The notes under the pieces are model-generated. The model was not told the DNA's origin, did not search any database, and saw only the letters and a list, made by a program, of their open reading frames with translations. From the NCBI GenBank assembly GCA_030831125.1, contig JAURLQ010000009.1:1-36307 (forward strand): DNA of 36,307 nucleotides, in the 5' to 3' direction. The stretch comes from Gammaproteobacteria bacterium (GTDB taxonomy: Bacteria; Pseudomonadota; Gammaproteobacteria; Pseudomonadales; Pseudohongiellaceae). Shown here one piece after another: positions 17,509 through 26,191 of the stretch. How positions within the stretch are numbered: the stretch's first letter is position 1; the number at the start of each line of letters is the position of its first letter. A program made the position numbers and the translations under genes.

Positions 17509-18153
17509 ATGGACAAACTCCGTATCACGGAAATTTTCTATTCCCTGCAGGGTGAAGCCCTTACGGCAGGGTGTCCTACTGTATTCATCCGTCTGACTGG
17601 ATGCCCACTGAGATGCGTCTATTGCGACACTGCCTATGCATTCAGCGGGGGGGTGTTGTATGCACAGGACCAGGTTCTCAATGAAGTTGCAAACTTCAAT
17701 GCGCGTTATGTGTGTGTTACTGGCGGTGAGCCGCTCGCGCAAAAGGCCTGTTTGCCGCTTTTGCAAGCCCTTTGTGATGCCGGTTATGAGGTTTCCCTCG
17801 AAACCAGTGGGGCCATTGATGTGAGTGCTGTCGATGCCAGGGTCAGTCGTGTAGTAGACATGAAGACTCCAGCATCGGGCGAGCTGGATCGTAATCTCTA
17901 TGAGAATCTTGCGGTTCTGGGCAAGCATGACCAGATAAAGTTCGTGATTGCAGATGAGCAGGATTATGAATGGTCACGACAGTTGATAGACAAGTATGGA
18001 CTGCAGGGGAAAACAGGAGAACTGCTGTTTTCTCCTGTTCATGAAAGTCTGCAGGCCTGTACGCTTGCAGACTGGATCTTGCGGGACAGATTGCCTGTGC
18101 GCCTGCAGCTGCAATTGCACAAGTATCTTTGGCATGATGCCCGGGGAAGATAG
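17509..18153 (+). CDS. queE: 7-carboxy-7-deazaguanine synthase QueE
   Basis: Radical-SAM enzyme that converts 6-carboxy-tetrahydropterin to 7-carboxy-7-deazaguanine in the queuosine (preQ0) pathway. The 214 residues carry the [4Fe-4S] motif CPLRCVYC (Cys32, Cys36, Cys39, CX3CX2C), a substrate-binding FYSLQGEA segment near the N-terminus and a TGGEPLAQ glycine-rich loop (about 70-77). The ATG at 17509 gives the usual [16 protein letters not shown] opening; its Shine-Dalgarno is weak. It lies 65 bp after cpoB and 17 bp before queC, so both queuosine genes are probably co-transcribed. queD and queF are not in the window. Confidence 0.95.
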   Translation: MDKLRITEIFYSLQGEALTAGCPTVFIRLTGCPLRCVYCDTAYAFSGGVLYAQDQVLNEVANFNARYVCVTGGEPLAQKACLPLLQALCDAGYEVSLETSGAIDVSAVDARVSRVVDMKTPASGELDRNLYENLAVLGKHDQIKFVIADEQDYEWSRQLIDKYGLQGKTGELLFSPVHESLQACTLADWILRDRLPVRLQLQLHKYLWHDARGR

Positions 18154-18170
18154 TGTTGCGGGGAAAAGAC

Positions 18171-18866
18171 ATGCATGATCAACCAAGGGCAGTTGTACTG
18201 CTCTCAGGGGGACTGGATTCAACAACCTGTCTGGCACTGGCACTGGAACAGGGATATGCCTGTTATGGGCTCAGCTTTGACTATGGCCAGAGACATCGCA
18301 GTGAGTTGCAGGCTGCTGCAAGGATTGCAGCCAATTTGCCGCTTGTGGATTACAAGGTCATTCAGGTTGATATGAGTGGTATCGGCGGATCTGCCTTGAC
18401 TGATATGTCGATGCAGATACCGGAAACAGAAACATCCGGCATACCTGTTACCTATGTGCCTGCACGAAACACGGTTTTTCTTGCCTATGCGCTGGCATGG
18501 GCCGAAGTGATCAGGGCAAGGTCGATTTTTATTGGAGTGAATGCACTGGATTATTCAGGTTATCCTGATTGCAGGCCGGATTTCATCGCCGCTTTCCAGC
18601 AAATGGCCAACCTTGCAACCAGAGCAGGAGTTGAAGGAACAGAATTGCGCATAGAGGCCCCACTGATCAACCTCAACAAGGCACAGATTATCAAGGCCGG
18701 TATTGCCGCAGGTGTAGATTACAGCCAGACAGTTTCCTGTTACCAGGCAGATCAGGAAGGCAGGGCATGTGGTGTTTGTGACAGTTGTCGATTCCGGCGC
18801 AAGGGCTTCATGGAGGCAGGTACCATTGATCCGACACGTTATCAGACTGCTCCGCACAGTACCTGA
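18171..18866 (+). CDS. queC: 7-cyano-7-deazaguanine synthase QueC
   Basis: ATP-dependent enzyme that turns 7-carboxy-7-deazaguanine into preQ0 using ammonia. The 231 residues show the N-type ATP pyrophosphatase loop SGGLDST (12-18), NTVFLAYA, and a C-terminal zinc site formed by Cys190, Cys200, Cys203 and Cys206 (SCY...CGVCDSC). I chose the ATG at 18171, with GGGGAA upstream; an in-frame GTG at 18153 overlapping the queE stop would add 6 residues. A 7-bp hairpin lies about 30 bp after the stop. Confidence 0.96.
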   Translation: MHDQPRAVVLLSGGLDSTTCLALALEQGYACYGLSFDYGQRHRSELQAAARIAANLPLVDYKVIQVDMSGIGGSALTDMSMQIPETETSGIPVTYVPARNTVFLAYALAWAEVIRARSIFIGVNALDYSGYPDCRPDFIAAFQQMANLATRAGVEGTELRIEAPLINLNKAQIIKAGIAAGVDYSQTVSCYQADQEGRACGVCDSCRFRRKGFMEAGTIDPTRYQTAPHST

Positions 18867-18893
18867 GATAATTTGGACTTTGGTTTTGTGACG

Positions 18894-18910
18894 AAACGGG
18901 AAGCCCGTTT
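18894..18910 (+). terminator. Hairpin after queC, possible weak terminator
   Basis: AAACGGG/CCCGTTT, a 7-bp perfect stem with a 3-base loop, lies 27 bp after the queC stop. Only TTT followed by GCC comes next, so an intrinsic terminator would be weak. Confidence 0.4.
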
Positions 18911-19064
18911 GCCTCAATGTCCATCACTGGTGTTCCTGCAGCGATGGCAGCAAGTCCCTAAACCCCTGAAGTAAAGAATTTCCAAATGTTTACGCAAGCT
19001 CGTCGGGACTTATTCGCACTTGTAATTTCCGTCTGTTTGAGTACCATGTGCGCCTTTCTGAAAC

Positions 19065-19140
19065 GGGTCGTTAGCTCAGTCGGTAGAGCAGTTGGCTTTT
19101 AACCAATTGGTCGAAGGTTCAAATCCTTCACGACCCACCA
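19065..19140 (+). tRNA. tRNA-Lys (anticodon TTT)
   Basis: A 76-nt cloverleaf with encoded CCA. The acceptor arm GGGTCGT pairs with ACGACCC. The D arm is GCTC...GAGC with the GG pair in the loop. The anticodon loop CTTTTAA gives anticodon TTT. The T arm is GAAGG/CCTTC with TTCAAAT. The anticodon stem has a G-T pair at 27-43. It follows queC in the same position as tRNA-Lys genes in Pseudomonas. TTGTAA (19020-19025) and TACCAT (19042-19047) may be a weak promoter just upstream. U34 is the known target of mnm5s2U modification. Confidence 0.98.
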
Positions 19141-19206
19141 TTTCAGTCATATCCATTGCTTTTCATTTCCTTTCACCTGGTAGCTCCTTCTCGATACAAA
19201 AGGCTC

Positions 19207-19212
19207 TACAAT
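19207..19212 (+). promoter_or_regulatory. -10 element for nadA, placed for a leaderless transcript
   Basis: TACAAT ends 6 nt before the nadA ATG, so the expected start point (+7 from the last -10 base) is the A of the ATG. No Shine-Dalgarno is present between them. No clear -35 is visible at 16-18 bp. Confidence 0.45.
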
Positions 19213-19218
19213 CCGTTC

Positions 19219-20295
19219 ATGGCTGAATCTGAAGTAACCAGAACTGATGAATTACCTGCTGCTGACCGGGAGACTGTCAAGGCCTGGCTGGACAGGGTAC
19301 CTGTTGAATCAGAAGACAGCAGGGCAAGACATGCTGCGTTCGAGCATAAAGTCCGGCAGTTGCTTCAACAACGCAATGCCATTTTGGTCGCGCATTACTA
19401 CACAGATCCTGATTTGCAGAAACTTGCAGAGGAAACAGGAGGTCTGGTCGCCGATTCCCTGGAAATGGCCCGTTTTGGTACACAGTGTTCTGCAGATACC
19501 CTTGTAGTGGCCGGTGTGCGTTTCATGGGCGAAACAGCCAAGATACTGAATCCCGAAAAAACTGTGCTCATGCCTACTCTGGAGGCAACCTGTTCTCTGG
19601 ACATCGGTTGCCCTGCCGAAGAATTCAGTAAATTCTGCCGGGCACATCCTGATCATGAAGTTGTGGTTTATGCGAATACGTCCGTCGGCGTAAAGGCAAT
19701 TTCAGACTGGGTGGTAACTTCCGCAATTGCTGTTGATGTAGTTGAGCACTTGCTGGATCAGGGGAAAAAAGTCATTTGGGCTCCTGACAAACATCTCGGT
19801 CGTTATATCCAGCAGAAACTCGGCACGCAGGACATGCTGCTATGGGATGGTGCCTGTATTGTGCATGAGGAATTCAAGACCAGGGCATTACTGCAAATGA
19901 AGCATCTACACCCGGATGCTGCGGTGCTGGCGCACCCGGAGTCGCCCTTGAGCGTTCTTGAACTGGCCGATGTTGTCGGTTCGACCACGCAGATCATCAA
20001 CGCCGCACGCAACAGGGCTGAGCAAAAGTTCATCGTGGCTACTGACCAGGGAATTTTCTACAAGCTGCAGCAAAATGCGCCAGACAAGGAGTTCATCATG
20101 GCACCTACCTCGGGAGAAGGTGCCACCTGCCGCAGTTGTGCCAACTGTCCGTGGATGGGCATGAACAATATGGAAAATCTGTATTACTCCCTGCTCAAGG
20201 GGACCAATGAAATTCTGGTGGATCCTGAGCTCGGGCGAAGGGCATTGGTTCCTCTGCAGAAAATGTTGCAGTTCAGGGACAAAAGCTCGACATGA
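19219..20295 (+). CDS. nadA: Quinolinate synthase NadA
   Basis: [4Fe-4S] enzyme that condenses iminoaspartate with dihydroxyacetone phosphate to quinolinate in de novo NAD synthesis. The 358 residues contain cysteines matching the three cluster ligands of E. coli NadA: Cys125 (ATCSLDIGC), Cys213 (DGACIVHE) and the CRSCANC group at 304-310, of which Cys310 corresponds to the ligand. [13 protein letters not shown], a substrate-site segment, is at about 55-67. I chose the ATG at 19219 because it follows a TACAAT box by 6 nt. An in-frame ATG at 19156 would start right behind the tRNA gene and add 21 residues. It converges with the M48 protease gene. Confidence 0.95.
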   Translation: MAESEVTRTDELPAADRETVKAWLDRVPVESEDSRARHAAFEHKVRQLLQQRNAILVAHYYTDPDLQKLAEETGGLVADSLEMARFGTQCSADTLVVAGVRFMGETAKILNPEKTVLMPTLEATCSLDIGCPAEEFSKFCRAHPDHEVVVYANTSVGVKAISDWVVTSAIAVDVVEHLLDQGKKVIWAPDKHLGRYIQQKLGTQDMLLWDGACIVHEEFKTRALLQMKHLHPDAAVLAHPESPLSVLELADVVGSTTQIINAARNRAEQKFIVATDQGIFYKLQQNAPDKEFIMAPTSGEGATCRSCANCPWMGMNNMENLYYSLLKGTNEILVDPELGRRALVPLQKMLQFRDKSST

Positions 20296-20333
20296 ACCTG
20301 CATAACGGTAGATAAGCAGGTATTGCGACACCC

Positions 20334-21773
20334 TTAGCGATAGAAGCGTGTAGTTATGTCCCTGATGTAATCCAGTCTTTGCTGGATTCGGGCTCTGGCC
20401 AGTCTTTCTTTTTCTAGATCCATTGCAAAAGCCAATTGTTCACGTGCATGGGTAAAATCACCAATGCAAATGAAATACTCGGCCCTTGCCTGGTGGACTT
20501 TGCTGATGTTGCCTGCCTGTCCCTGGATCTCTGCCAGGTCATACCAGAGCTGCATATCATTTGGATGAGACTGTGAATGCAGTTCCAGTACCCGGGCGGC
20601 ATCACTGAATCGTCCGGCACTTGCAAGTGTAGTGGCATAGTTCATCGTGAGTGGATGGTTACCCGGATTGATCCGCAGCTGCTCCTCCAGAATTGCAAAT
20701 GCCTTTTCAAAATTCTGTGCTTCACGGGCAATATCTGCAGCAAGCATGGCATAAGTGATACTGGTAGGATTCTTCTGCAGGAGCGTTTCGAGGGTTTCCA
20801 CTGCGTCGATTGTACGGCCGGATTTGAGCTGAGCCAGGGCTATACCATAACGTGCGGCGTCTGCCTGCTGTCCATTCAACCGGGGCAGCGCACGCTGCCT
20901 GCTGTCAATTTCACTTTCCAGATTGGTGGCGTAATGCATGACCACCCGTTCCTTCATCAAGAGGAATTCCGGATTCGGAATATGACCGACGAAACCGTAG
21001 CTGTTTGCCCTGTTGCGGCTGTCAGCAATACGGTTTTCATCCAGTGGATGCGTTGAGAGGAATTCCGGTGGCCGGCGGGAGAAACCACGCATGCGGAGCA
21101 TCTGCTCGAACATGCCTGCCATGTCCTGGGGGTCAAAACCGGCATTATAGAGATTCCTGATACCAATACGGTCAGCTTCTTCTTCATTGCTTCTGCTGAA
21201 GCGCAGCTGGTTTTCAACACCGATAGCCTGACTGGTCATCAGGGCAGCCTGTCCGGCGTCACCACCGGCAGCGGCGGCAATAACGAGACTGGCCAACAGA
21301 CCTGCCATGTTCGGCAGGGTGCTGGCACGGGCTTCCTCTATGCTGCGGGCATAATGACGCTGACTGATATGTGCCAGCTCATGGGCTAGCACCGATGCCA
21401 TTTGTCCTTCATTGTCAGCGTAAAGGAACAAACCTGCATTCACACCAATGATGCCACCCGGTGCTGCAAATGCATTCAGTACATCGCTGTCTATAAGCAC
21501 AAAATCCAGACGGTGATCGGTAAGTTCACTGGTAGCAGCCAGTTTGTATGTAAGGCTGATAATGTATTCCTGGATCAATGGATCATCCAGCAGCAGGGTT
21601 TCTCTTCTTACCGAACGCAAAAACTCCCTGCCGTATTCGTATTCCTGCTGGGTGGAAATTGTTCCGGAAACGGAATTGCCAAGCACAGGTAGATTTACCT
21701 GGGCCAGTGAAGGCATGGTGGAAAGGAGTGGCAGTGATACAAACACTGCAACAAAACAGGTTTTGAGCTTCAT
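20334..21773 (-). CDS. bepA: Periplasmic M48 metalloprotease with TPR domain, BepA-like
   Basis: Zinc metalloprotease and chaperone-like factor that in E. coli assists and degrades stalled outer-membrane proteins such as LptD at the BAM complex. The 479 residues (E. coli 487) have a signal peptide (about 1-24, ending PSLA), an M48 catalytic domain with HELAH at 131-135 and a third zinc ligand in EEEADRIGI (about 208-216), an STHPLDENRI segment, and C-terminal TPR repeats from about residue 310. I chose the ATG at 21773; the ATG at 21797 would give an 8-residue longer n-region. It is divergent from the tusA-like gene, as in Pseudomonas (PA1005/PA1006 type). Confidence 0.9.
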   Translation of the reverse strand: MKLKTCFVAVFVSLPLLSTMPSLAQVNLPVLGNSVSGTISTQQEYEYGREFLRSVRRETLLLDDPLIQEYIISLTYKLAATSELTDHRLDFVLIDSDVLNAFAAPGGIIGVNAGLFLYADNEGQMASVLAHELAHISQRHYARSIEEARASTLPNMAGLLASLVIAAAAGGDAGQAALMTSQAIGVENQLRFSRSNEEEADRIGIRNLYNAGFDPQDMAGMFEQMLRMRGFSRRPPEFLSTHPLDENRIADSRNRANSYGFVGHIPNPEFLLMKERVVMHYATNLESEIDSRQRALPRLNGQQADAARYGIALAQLKSGRTIDAVETLETLLQKNPTSITYAMLAADIAREAQNFEKAFAILEEQLRINPGNHPLTMNYATTLASAGRFSDAARVLELHSQSHPNDMQLWYDLAEIQGQAGNISKVHQARAEYFICIGDFTHAREQLAFAMDLEKERLARARIQQRLDYIRDITTRFYR

Positions 21774-21893
21774 CCGACCGGGTCTGAAAATGAACATGAC
21801 TCTATGTAAGACACCGATATCATACAGATAATTCCCTGAAATAACCTGAAATTCGTGGATTTGCAGGCCCACGTTCAGGCTGGAGAGGGTGAT

Positions 21894-21910
21894 ATTAAGC
21901 TAGGCTTAAT
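21894..21910. promoter_or_regulatory. 17-bp perfect palindrome upstream of the tusA-like gene, possible operator
   Basis: ATTAAGCTAGGCTTAAT has 7-bp arms and a 3-bp centre. It lies in the 163-bp divergent region between bepA and the tusA-like gene, and covers the -35 position expected for the TACAAT box at 21925-21930. Function is inferred from symmetry and position. Confidence 0.45.
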
Positions 21911-21921
21911 TTCAACTTGCT

Positions 21922-21930
21922 TGATACAAT
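21922..21930 (+). promoter_or_regulatory. Extended -10 element for the tusA-like gene, placed for a leaderless transcript
   Basis: TGATACAAT (TGn plus TACAAT) ends 6 nt before the ATG at 21937, so the predicted transcription start coincides with the start codon. Confidence 0.5.
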
Positions 21931-21936
21931 GGACAC

Positions 21937-22170
21937 ATGTCAGATCAGGTAGATATCGAACTGGACCTGAGCGGTCTTCACTGTCCCATGCCCCTGCTTA
22001 AAACAAGGCAGGCGCTGAATAAGATGCAATCTGGCATGACCATCCGGGTTATATCGACTGATCCCGGCTCGGAGCGGGATTTTCAGGTATTTTCCAGGCA
22101 AAGTGGCATAGCGCTTGAAAAGTTCGAAAAAAGCGACAATCACTTCATCTACCGGCTTCGTAAACCGTGA
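21937..22170 (+). CDS. tusA: TusA-family sulfur-carrier protein
   Basis: Small SirA/TusA/YedF-family protein of 77 residues. The signature LHCPMPLLKTRQALNKM contains the reactive Cys (about residue 17) in a CPMP motif, and the rest is the two-layer sandwich fold. The canonical E. coli TusA relays sulfur for s2U34 in tRNA. The Pseudomonas orthologue in this syntenic position (beside an M48 protease and a perM-like gene) has been linked to molybdenum-cofactor sulfuration, so the substrate is not certain and the symbol is at family level. There is little Shine-Dalgarno (only GGA). The perM-like gene follows after 16 bp. Confidence 0.85.
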   Translation: MSDQVDIELDLSGLHCPMPLLKTRQALNKMQSGMTIRVISTDPGSERDFQVFSRQSGIALEKFEKSDNHFIYRLRKP

Positions 22171-22186
22171 GGAATCCACAAATCGC

Positions 22187-23272
22187 ATGATTCAGGTATT
22201 CAATGGCTTATATCAGCGGTATTTTTCTGAAGATGAGGCCATCATATTCACGCTGCTTCTGCTGGTATTCTTCACGATAATGATGACCATGGGCAGCATC
22301 ATAGCGCCCTTGCTCTGGAGTCTGATCCTTACCTACATGCTGCAGGGGCTCGTGAACTCCCTTGTTAAACTGCGACTGCCGAGGCGAGTTGCGGTTTATA
22401 TTGTCTATACCCTTTTCCTGGGTACCACATTGCTTATCATTCTGGTTTTCCTGCCGTTCACCTGGAACCGAATCACCATACTGATCAATGACCTGCCGTC
22501 AATGATTGACCAGATTCGAGGGCTGATGCTGCTGTTGCCTGCGAATTACCCTGATGTGTTTTCTGAAGGGCAGGTGCAGCAGTGGCTTTCGGCAATCCAG
22601 AACGAACTGGCGCTGGTCGGACAGCAACTCTTGTCCTACTCCTTTTCGAGTGTCACCCGCATTGTGACCTGGATGGTGTACACGGTGCTTGTACCCATCA
22701 TGGTTTTCTTCATGCTGAAGGATTCCGCGAAACTGTTGAACTGGATGGAAAGCTGGCTCCCTGAAAAGCGCCCCATCATGGCGCAGATCTGGCATGAAAT
22801 GAATGACCAGCTTGCCAACTACATCAGGGGCAAAGCGCTGGAAATTCTCATTGTCGGCGGTGTCAGTTATCTGGTTTTTGCCGTACTGGGGCTCAACTAC
22901 CCGCTGCTGCTGGCTGTGCTGGTAGGGTTTTCCGTCATTATCCCGTTTGTTGGCGCTACCGTAGTTGCCCTGCCTGTCATGCTGGTTGGCTTTTTCGAAT
23001 GGGGCTTCAGCAGTGAACTGTATACCCTGATGATTGCCTACGCCGTGCTGCAGATGGTCGACGGTAACATTCTGGTGCCATTGATTTTTTCTGAAACCGT
23101 CAACCTGCATCCCATTGCCATCATCGCGGCTGTGCTGGTATTCGGTGGTATCTGGGGATTCTGGGGCGTCTTTTTTGCAATACCCCTGGCCACTTTCATC
23201 AAGGCGATCATCAGAGCCTGGCCTGTCAGTCATCATGTGGATCTGATCCAGACGAAAAGTGCCAAAAAGTAA
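22187..23272 (+). CDS. perM: AI-2E family (PerM/YdiK/TqsA-type) transporter
   Basis: Polytopic inner-membrane protein of 361 residues in the AI-2E exporter superfamily. About eight hydrophobic segments are visible. The family-typical soluble stretch (about 110-165) separates the N-terminal helices from the core, and the conserved GLNYPLLLAVLVGFSVIIPFVG and LHPIAIIAAVLVFGGIWGFWG segments lie in the C-terminal half. The substrate is unknown; members export autoinducer-2 or ions or remain uncharacterised. I chose the ATG at 22187, after GAGGAA, since it begins where homologues start; earlier ATGs lie within the tusA-like gene. Association with bepA matches both E. coli (yfgO-yfgC) and Pseudomonas. 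Confidence 0.85.
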   Translation: MIQVFNGLYQRYFSEDEAIIFTLLLLVFFTIMMTMGSIIAPLLWSLILTYMLQGLVNSLVKLRLPRRVAVYIVYTLFLGTTLLIILVFLPFTWNRITILINDLPSMIDQIRGLMLLLPANYPDVFSEGQVQQWLSAIQNELALVGQQLLSYSFSSVTRIVTWMVYTVLVPIMVFFMLKDSAKLLNWMESWLPEKRPIMAQIWHEMNDQLANYIRGKALEILIVGGVSYLVFAVLGLNYPLLLAVLVGFSVIIPFVGATVVALPVMLVGFFEWGFSSELYTLMIAYAVLQMVDGNILVPLIFSETVNLHPIAIIAAVLVFGGIWGFWGVFFAIPLATFIKAIIRAWPVSHHVDLIQTKSAKK

Positions 23273-23403
23273 GCCGGAATAGCCCTGGGCAGGGTGCGTA
23301 TCAAGATTTCCCTTCATCAGTTAAAATCCCGTTTTTGGTATTGTCGGCCCTCCTGCTGAAGAGCGCCAATTGAACAAGGTAATACAGCTGAACCGAGGTA
23401 GGT

Positions 23404-24279
23404 ATGATCACAGGCAGTATCGTGGCGCTGGTCACTCCCATGACCGCAGAAGGTGCACTGGATTTCCAGGCGCTGGGCAGTCTGGTGGAGTGGCATGTTG
23501 CAAGCGGCACTGGTGCCATTGTTGCGGTAGGTACCACAGGTGAGTCGGCCACACTGGATGTGGATGAACACCTGCAGGTTATCAGGCATGTCATCAAGAC
23601 AGCTGCAGGCAGAATTCCTGTCATTGCCGGCACCGGTGCCAATTCCACCGCTGAGGCCATAGCGTGGACTGAAGCTGCCAGAATTGCTGGCGCCGATGCC
23701 TGTCTGCTGGTTACACCCTATTACAACAAGCCCAGCCAGCGTGGCCTGTATGAACATTACAGAATGATTGCAGAAAAGGTGGATATTCCGCAGATTCTTT
23801 ACAATGTGCCGGGCAGAACTGCCTGCGACATGTTGCCCGAAACAGTCTATGCACTGGCTGATCACCCGAATATTGTCGGTATCAAGGACGCCACGGGCGA
23901 TATTGACAGAGGTAAAGCCCTGATAGAAAACTGTCCTTCGGATTTCGCCATTTATTCAGGAGATGACGCTACGGCACTTGAGCTCATTTTGCTTGGTGCG
24001 AAGGGGAACATTTCCGTAACAGCCAATGTCATACCAGCTGTCATGGCACAAATTTGTGAATTGGGTCTGGCGGGCAAGAGTGAGGAAGCCCGACAGCTGA
24101 ATGCAACAATTGCTGCATTGCACAAGGACCTGTTTCTCGAATCGAATCCTGTGCCGGTGAAGTGGGCCCTGAAGGAAATGGGCAGAATTGACAGTGGTAT
24201 ACGCCTGCCTCTGGTAGAGCTGGATCAGCAATACCATGACAGGCTGCGCAATACCCTGAAAGAAACCGGAGCAATTTGA
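23404..24279 (+). CDS. dapA: 4-hydroxy-tetrahydrodipicolinate synthase DapA
   Basis: Class I aldolase-fold enzyme that condenses pyruvate with aspartate semialdehyde, the first committed step to diaminopimelate and lysine. The 291 residues equal the usual length (E. coli 292). The Schiff-base lysine is Lys161 in GIKDATGD, and Tyr133 in YNVPGRT is the catalytic tyrosine; both carry the E. coli numbers. GTTGESATL near 43-51 binds the pyruvate carboxylate. GAGG precedes the ATG. TAAAAT at 23322-23327 may be the -10 of its promoter. The stop is 2 bp from the bamC start; the dapA-bamC pair is conserved in gammaproteobacteria. Confidence 0.97.
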   Translation: MITGSIVALVTPMTAEGALDFQALGSLVEWHVASGTGAIVAVGTTGESATLDVDEHLQVIRHVIKTAAGRIPVIAGTGANSTAEAIAWTEAARIAGADACLLVTPYYNKPSQRGLYEHYRMIAEKVDIPQILYNVPGRTACDMLPETVYALADHPNIVGIKDATGDIDRGKALIENCPSDFAIYSGDDATALELILLGAKGNISVTANVIPAVMAQICELGLAGKSEEARQLNATIAALHKDLFLESNPVPVKWALKEMGRIDSGIRLPLVELDQQYHDRLRNTLKETGAI

Positions 24280-24281
24280 AG

Positions 24282-25418
24282 ATGTTGTCCAATGCAAGTA
24301 TGAAGCCCGGCAGCAGATTACAATGGCTTCTGCCATTGATGAGCATGGTGCTTTCGGCATGCTCACTCATTCCGGATGTTGATGTTCTCGGCGTGAACAG
24401 GATTGTTGGTGAAGATGGCGTGTTTCGTGATCGCAAGGCTGAGTATCTCGAGGCAGAAACCATTCCGCGCACACTGATACCCACCGGCATGGATGGTTTT
24501 ATCATTGATGACCTGCTCATTATTCCGGAAATTCCTGATAACGGGCGGCAGTCATTCCTTGACCCGCCTCGCCCTGAAGTGCTTGAAGGCCGAACAGGCA
24601 GGGAAGTGGTCATACAGAGGATGGAGCTGAATGCATGGATCGTGGTTGATGTCAGCCCTAGTGAGGTATGGCCCCGCATCCGCGACTACTGGAACCAGCG
24701 AGAGGTGGAAATTGCATTCGAAAACCCTACTGAAGGCCGCATGGAAACCACATGGTTCATACAGGATGACAATGTCCTGACCAGGGAAAAAATCCGGGTA
24801 ACGGTTGATACCGGTTTCCAGGACAACAGCGCAGAAATCCGTCTGCTTCACATGCAGGTGCCACAGGCTACTCCTGTGTTTGAACAGGTAAACTGGCCGA
24901 CAAGCTCCATTGACAATGACTTTGCATACGCTGAGCTTACCCGGATGTCCACTTACCTTGCTGATGTAGCAGATCTTTACCAGGCTTCATCAGCATCATT
25001 TCTGGCGCGCAACATTTCCAGCGCAGGCAAGGCGTCCCTTGTAACCGGTGCCGATGGGTCGCAGAGACTGCAGTTGCGATCTGACTATGATCGAAGCTGG
25101 GCAGCTGTAGGTCGTGCACTCAGAAGAGCGGGGGTAGAAGTAGTGGAGGAGGACTCAAGTGCTGGTATTTTCGAAGTTCTCTATTCTCCTGGCAGTGAAA
25201 ACATCGATGCAGAAGAATCTCCTGGTTTCCTGAAGAAAGTGGTTACCATCAATGGCCTGTTTTCCAGGGATGCTTCCCTGCCTGCCTATCCCTTCCGTGT
25301 AGAGATTCGCCGACTGGCAGGCATTGTGGAAGTACTGGTTATTCCTGGTGAATCCGGTGAAGTGGATGCTGAAAGTGCCAGTATGCTGCTTCGCCTGATA
25401 CGCAACACAATCGCCTGA
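24282..25418 (+). CDS. bamC: Outer-membrane assembly lipoprotein BamC
   Basis: Lipoprotein subunit of the BAM complex that inserts beta-barrel proteins in the outer membrane. The 378 residues have a lipoprotein signal with box LSAC (Cys27). An unstructured N-terminal lasso containing [18 protein letters not shown] follows, then two helix-grip domains (about 110-220 and 255-370). The ATG at 24282 is 2 bp after dapA with GGAG about 10 nt upstream. In-frame TTG (24276) and ATG (24300) starts are possible and would not change the lipobox. Together with dapA and purC this is a conserved arrangement (dapA-bamC-purC). Confidence 0.92.
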   Translation: MLSNASMKPGSRLQWLLPLMSMVLSACSLIPDVDVLGVNRIVGEDGVFRDRKAEYLEAETIPRTLIPTGMDGFIIDDLLIIPEIPDNGRQSFLDPPRPEVLEGRTGREVVIQRMELNAWIVVDVSPSEVWPRIRDYWNQREVEIAFENPTEGRMETTWFIQDDNVLTREKIRVTVDTGFQDNSAEIRLLHMQVPQATPVFEQVNWPTSSIDNDFAYAELTRMSTYLADVADLYQASSASFLARNISSAGKASLVTGADGSQRLQLRSDYDRSWAAVGRALRRAGVEVVEEDSSAGIFEVLYSPGSENIDAEESPGFLKKVVTINGLFSRDASLPAYPFRVEIRRLAGIVEVLVIPGESGEVDAESASMLLRLIRNTIA

Positions 25419-25465
25419 TCCCAGGCATGACAATTCCAAATAATCAAGCAGTCTCCGGAGTCGGT

Positions 25466-26191
25466 ATGCAAAGACGTGAGTTGGTTTATTCAGGCAAGGC
25501 CAAGAGTGTCTATACCACGGATGATCCGGACCTTTACATCATGCATTACCGGAATGACACCTCTGCATTTGATGGCACCAAGGTGCAGAAACTGGATGAA
25601 AAGGGCAAGGTCAACAATCTCTTCAACGCCTTTGTCATGGGCAAGCTCAGTGAAGCCGGTATTGCATCGCATTTTGTCCGTGTGCTGAGCGACACTGATT
25701 CACTGGTAAGGAAACTAGACATGATTCCGGTTGAATGTGTTGTACGTAACCTCGCAGCAGGAAGTCTTTGCAAGCGCTACGGTATTGCGGAAGGCACAAT
25801 AATCAATCCTCCTACTTTTGAATTCTTTCTCAAGGATGATGCCCTGCATGATCCGATGATCAATGACTCCCATATCATTTCCTTTGGCTGGGCCACAGAG
25901 CAGCAGATAGCTGCCATGAAGGAGCTCACCTTCAAGGTAAACACAGTTCTCAAAGCCCTGTTCGAAGAAGCAGGCATGCTGCTGGTCGACTACAAGCTGG
26001 AATTCGGGATGAGTGGGGATTCGCTGTTGCTTGGAGATGAGTTCAGCCCGGATGGCTGCAGGATCTGGGACAGGGAAACACGCAAGAAAATGGACAAGGA
26101 CCGCTTTCGCCAGGATCTGGGTAATGTCATCGAGGCATACAGGGAAGTGGGCGAACGTCTTGGTGTTGATTTCAGTTCTATCGATGCCTGA
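25466..26191 (+). CDS. purC: Phosphoribosylaminoimidazole-succinocarboxamide synthase (SAICAR synthetase)
   Basis: ATP-dependent ligase joining CAIR and aspartate in purine biosynthesis. The 241 residues (E. coli 237) open with [16 protein letters not shown] (ATP-binding strand region) and contain the [19 protein letters not shown] and [14 protein letters not shown] motifs of the family. I chose the ATG at 25466, with GGAG 6 nt upstream, over the in-frame ATG at 25427, because it matches the family N-terminus. Its stop overlaps the rmuC start as TGATG. Confidence 0.97.
   Translation: MQRRELVYSGKAKSVYTTDDPDLYIMHYRNDTSAFDGTKVQKLDEKGKVNNLFNAFVMGKLSEAGIASHFVRVLSDTDSLVRKLDMIPVECVVRNLAAGSLCKRYGIAEGTIINPPTFEFFLKDDALHDPMINDSHIISFGWATEQQIAAMKELTFKVNTVLKALFEEAGMLLVDYKLEFGMSGDSLLLGDEFSPDGCRIWDRETRKKMDKDRFRQDLGNVIEAYREVGERLGVDFSSIDA

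Noticed and set aside
22499-23317. Long minus-strand reading frame (272 codons) opposite the perM-like gene
   Set aside because: It is antisense to a clear membrane-transporter gene. Its product is low-complexity, rich in His/Gln/Asp, as expected from the reverse complement of hydrophobic codons.
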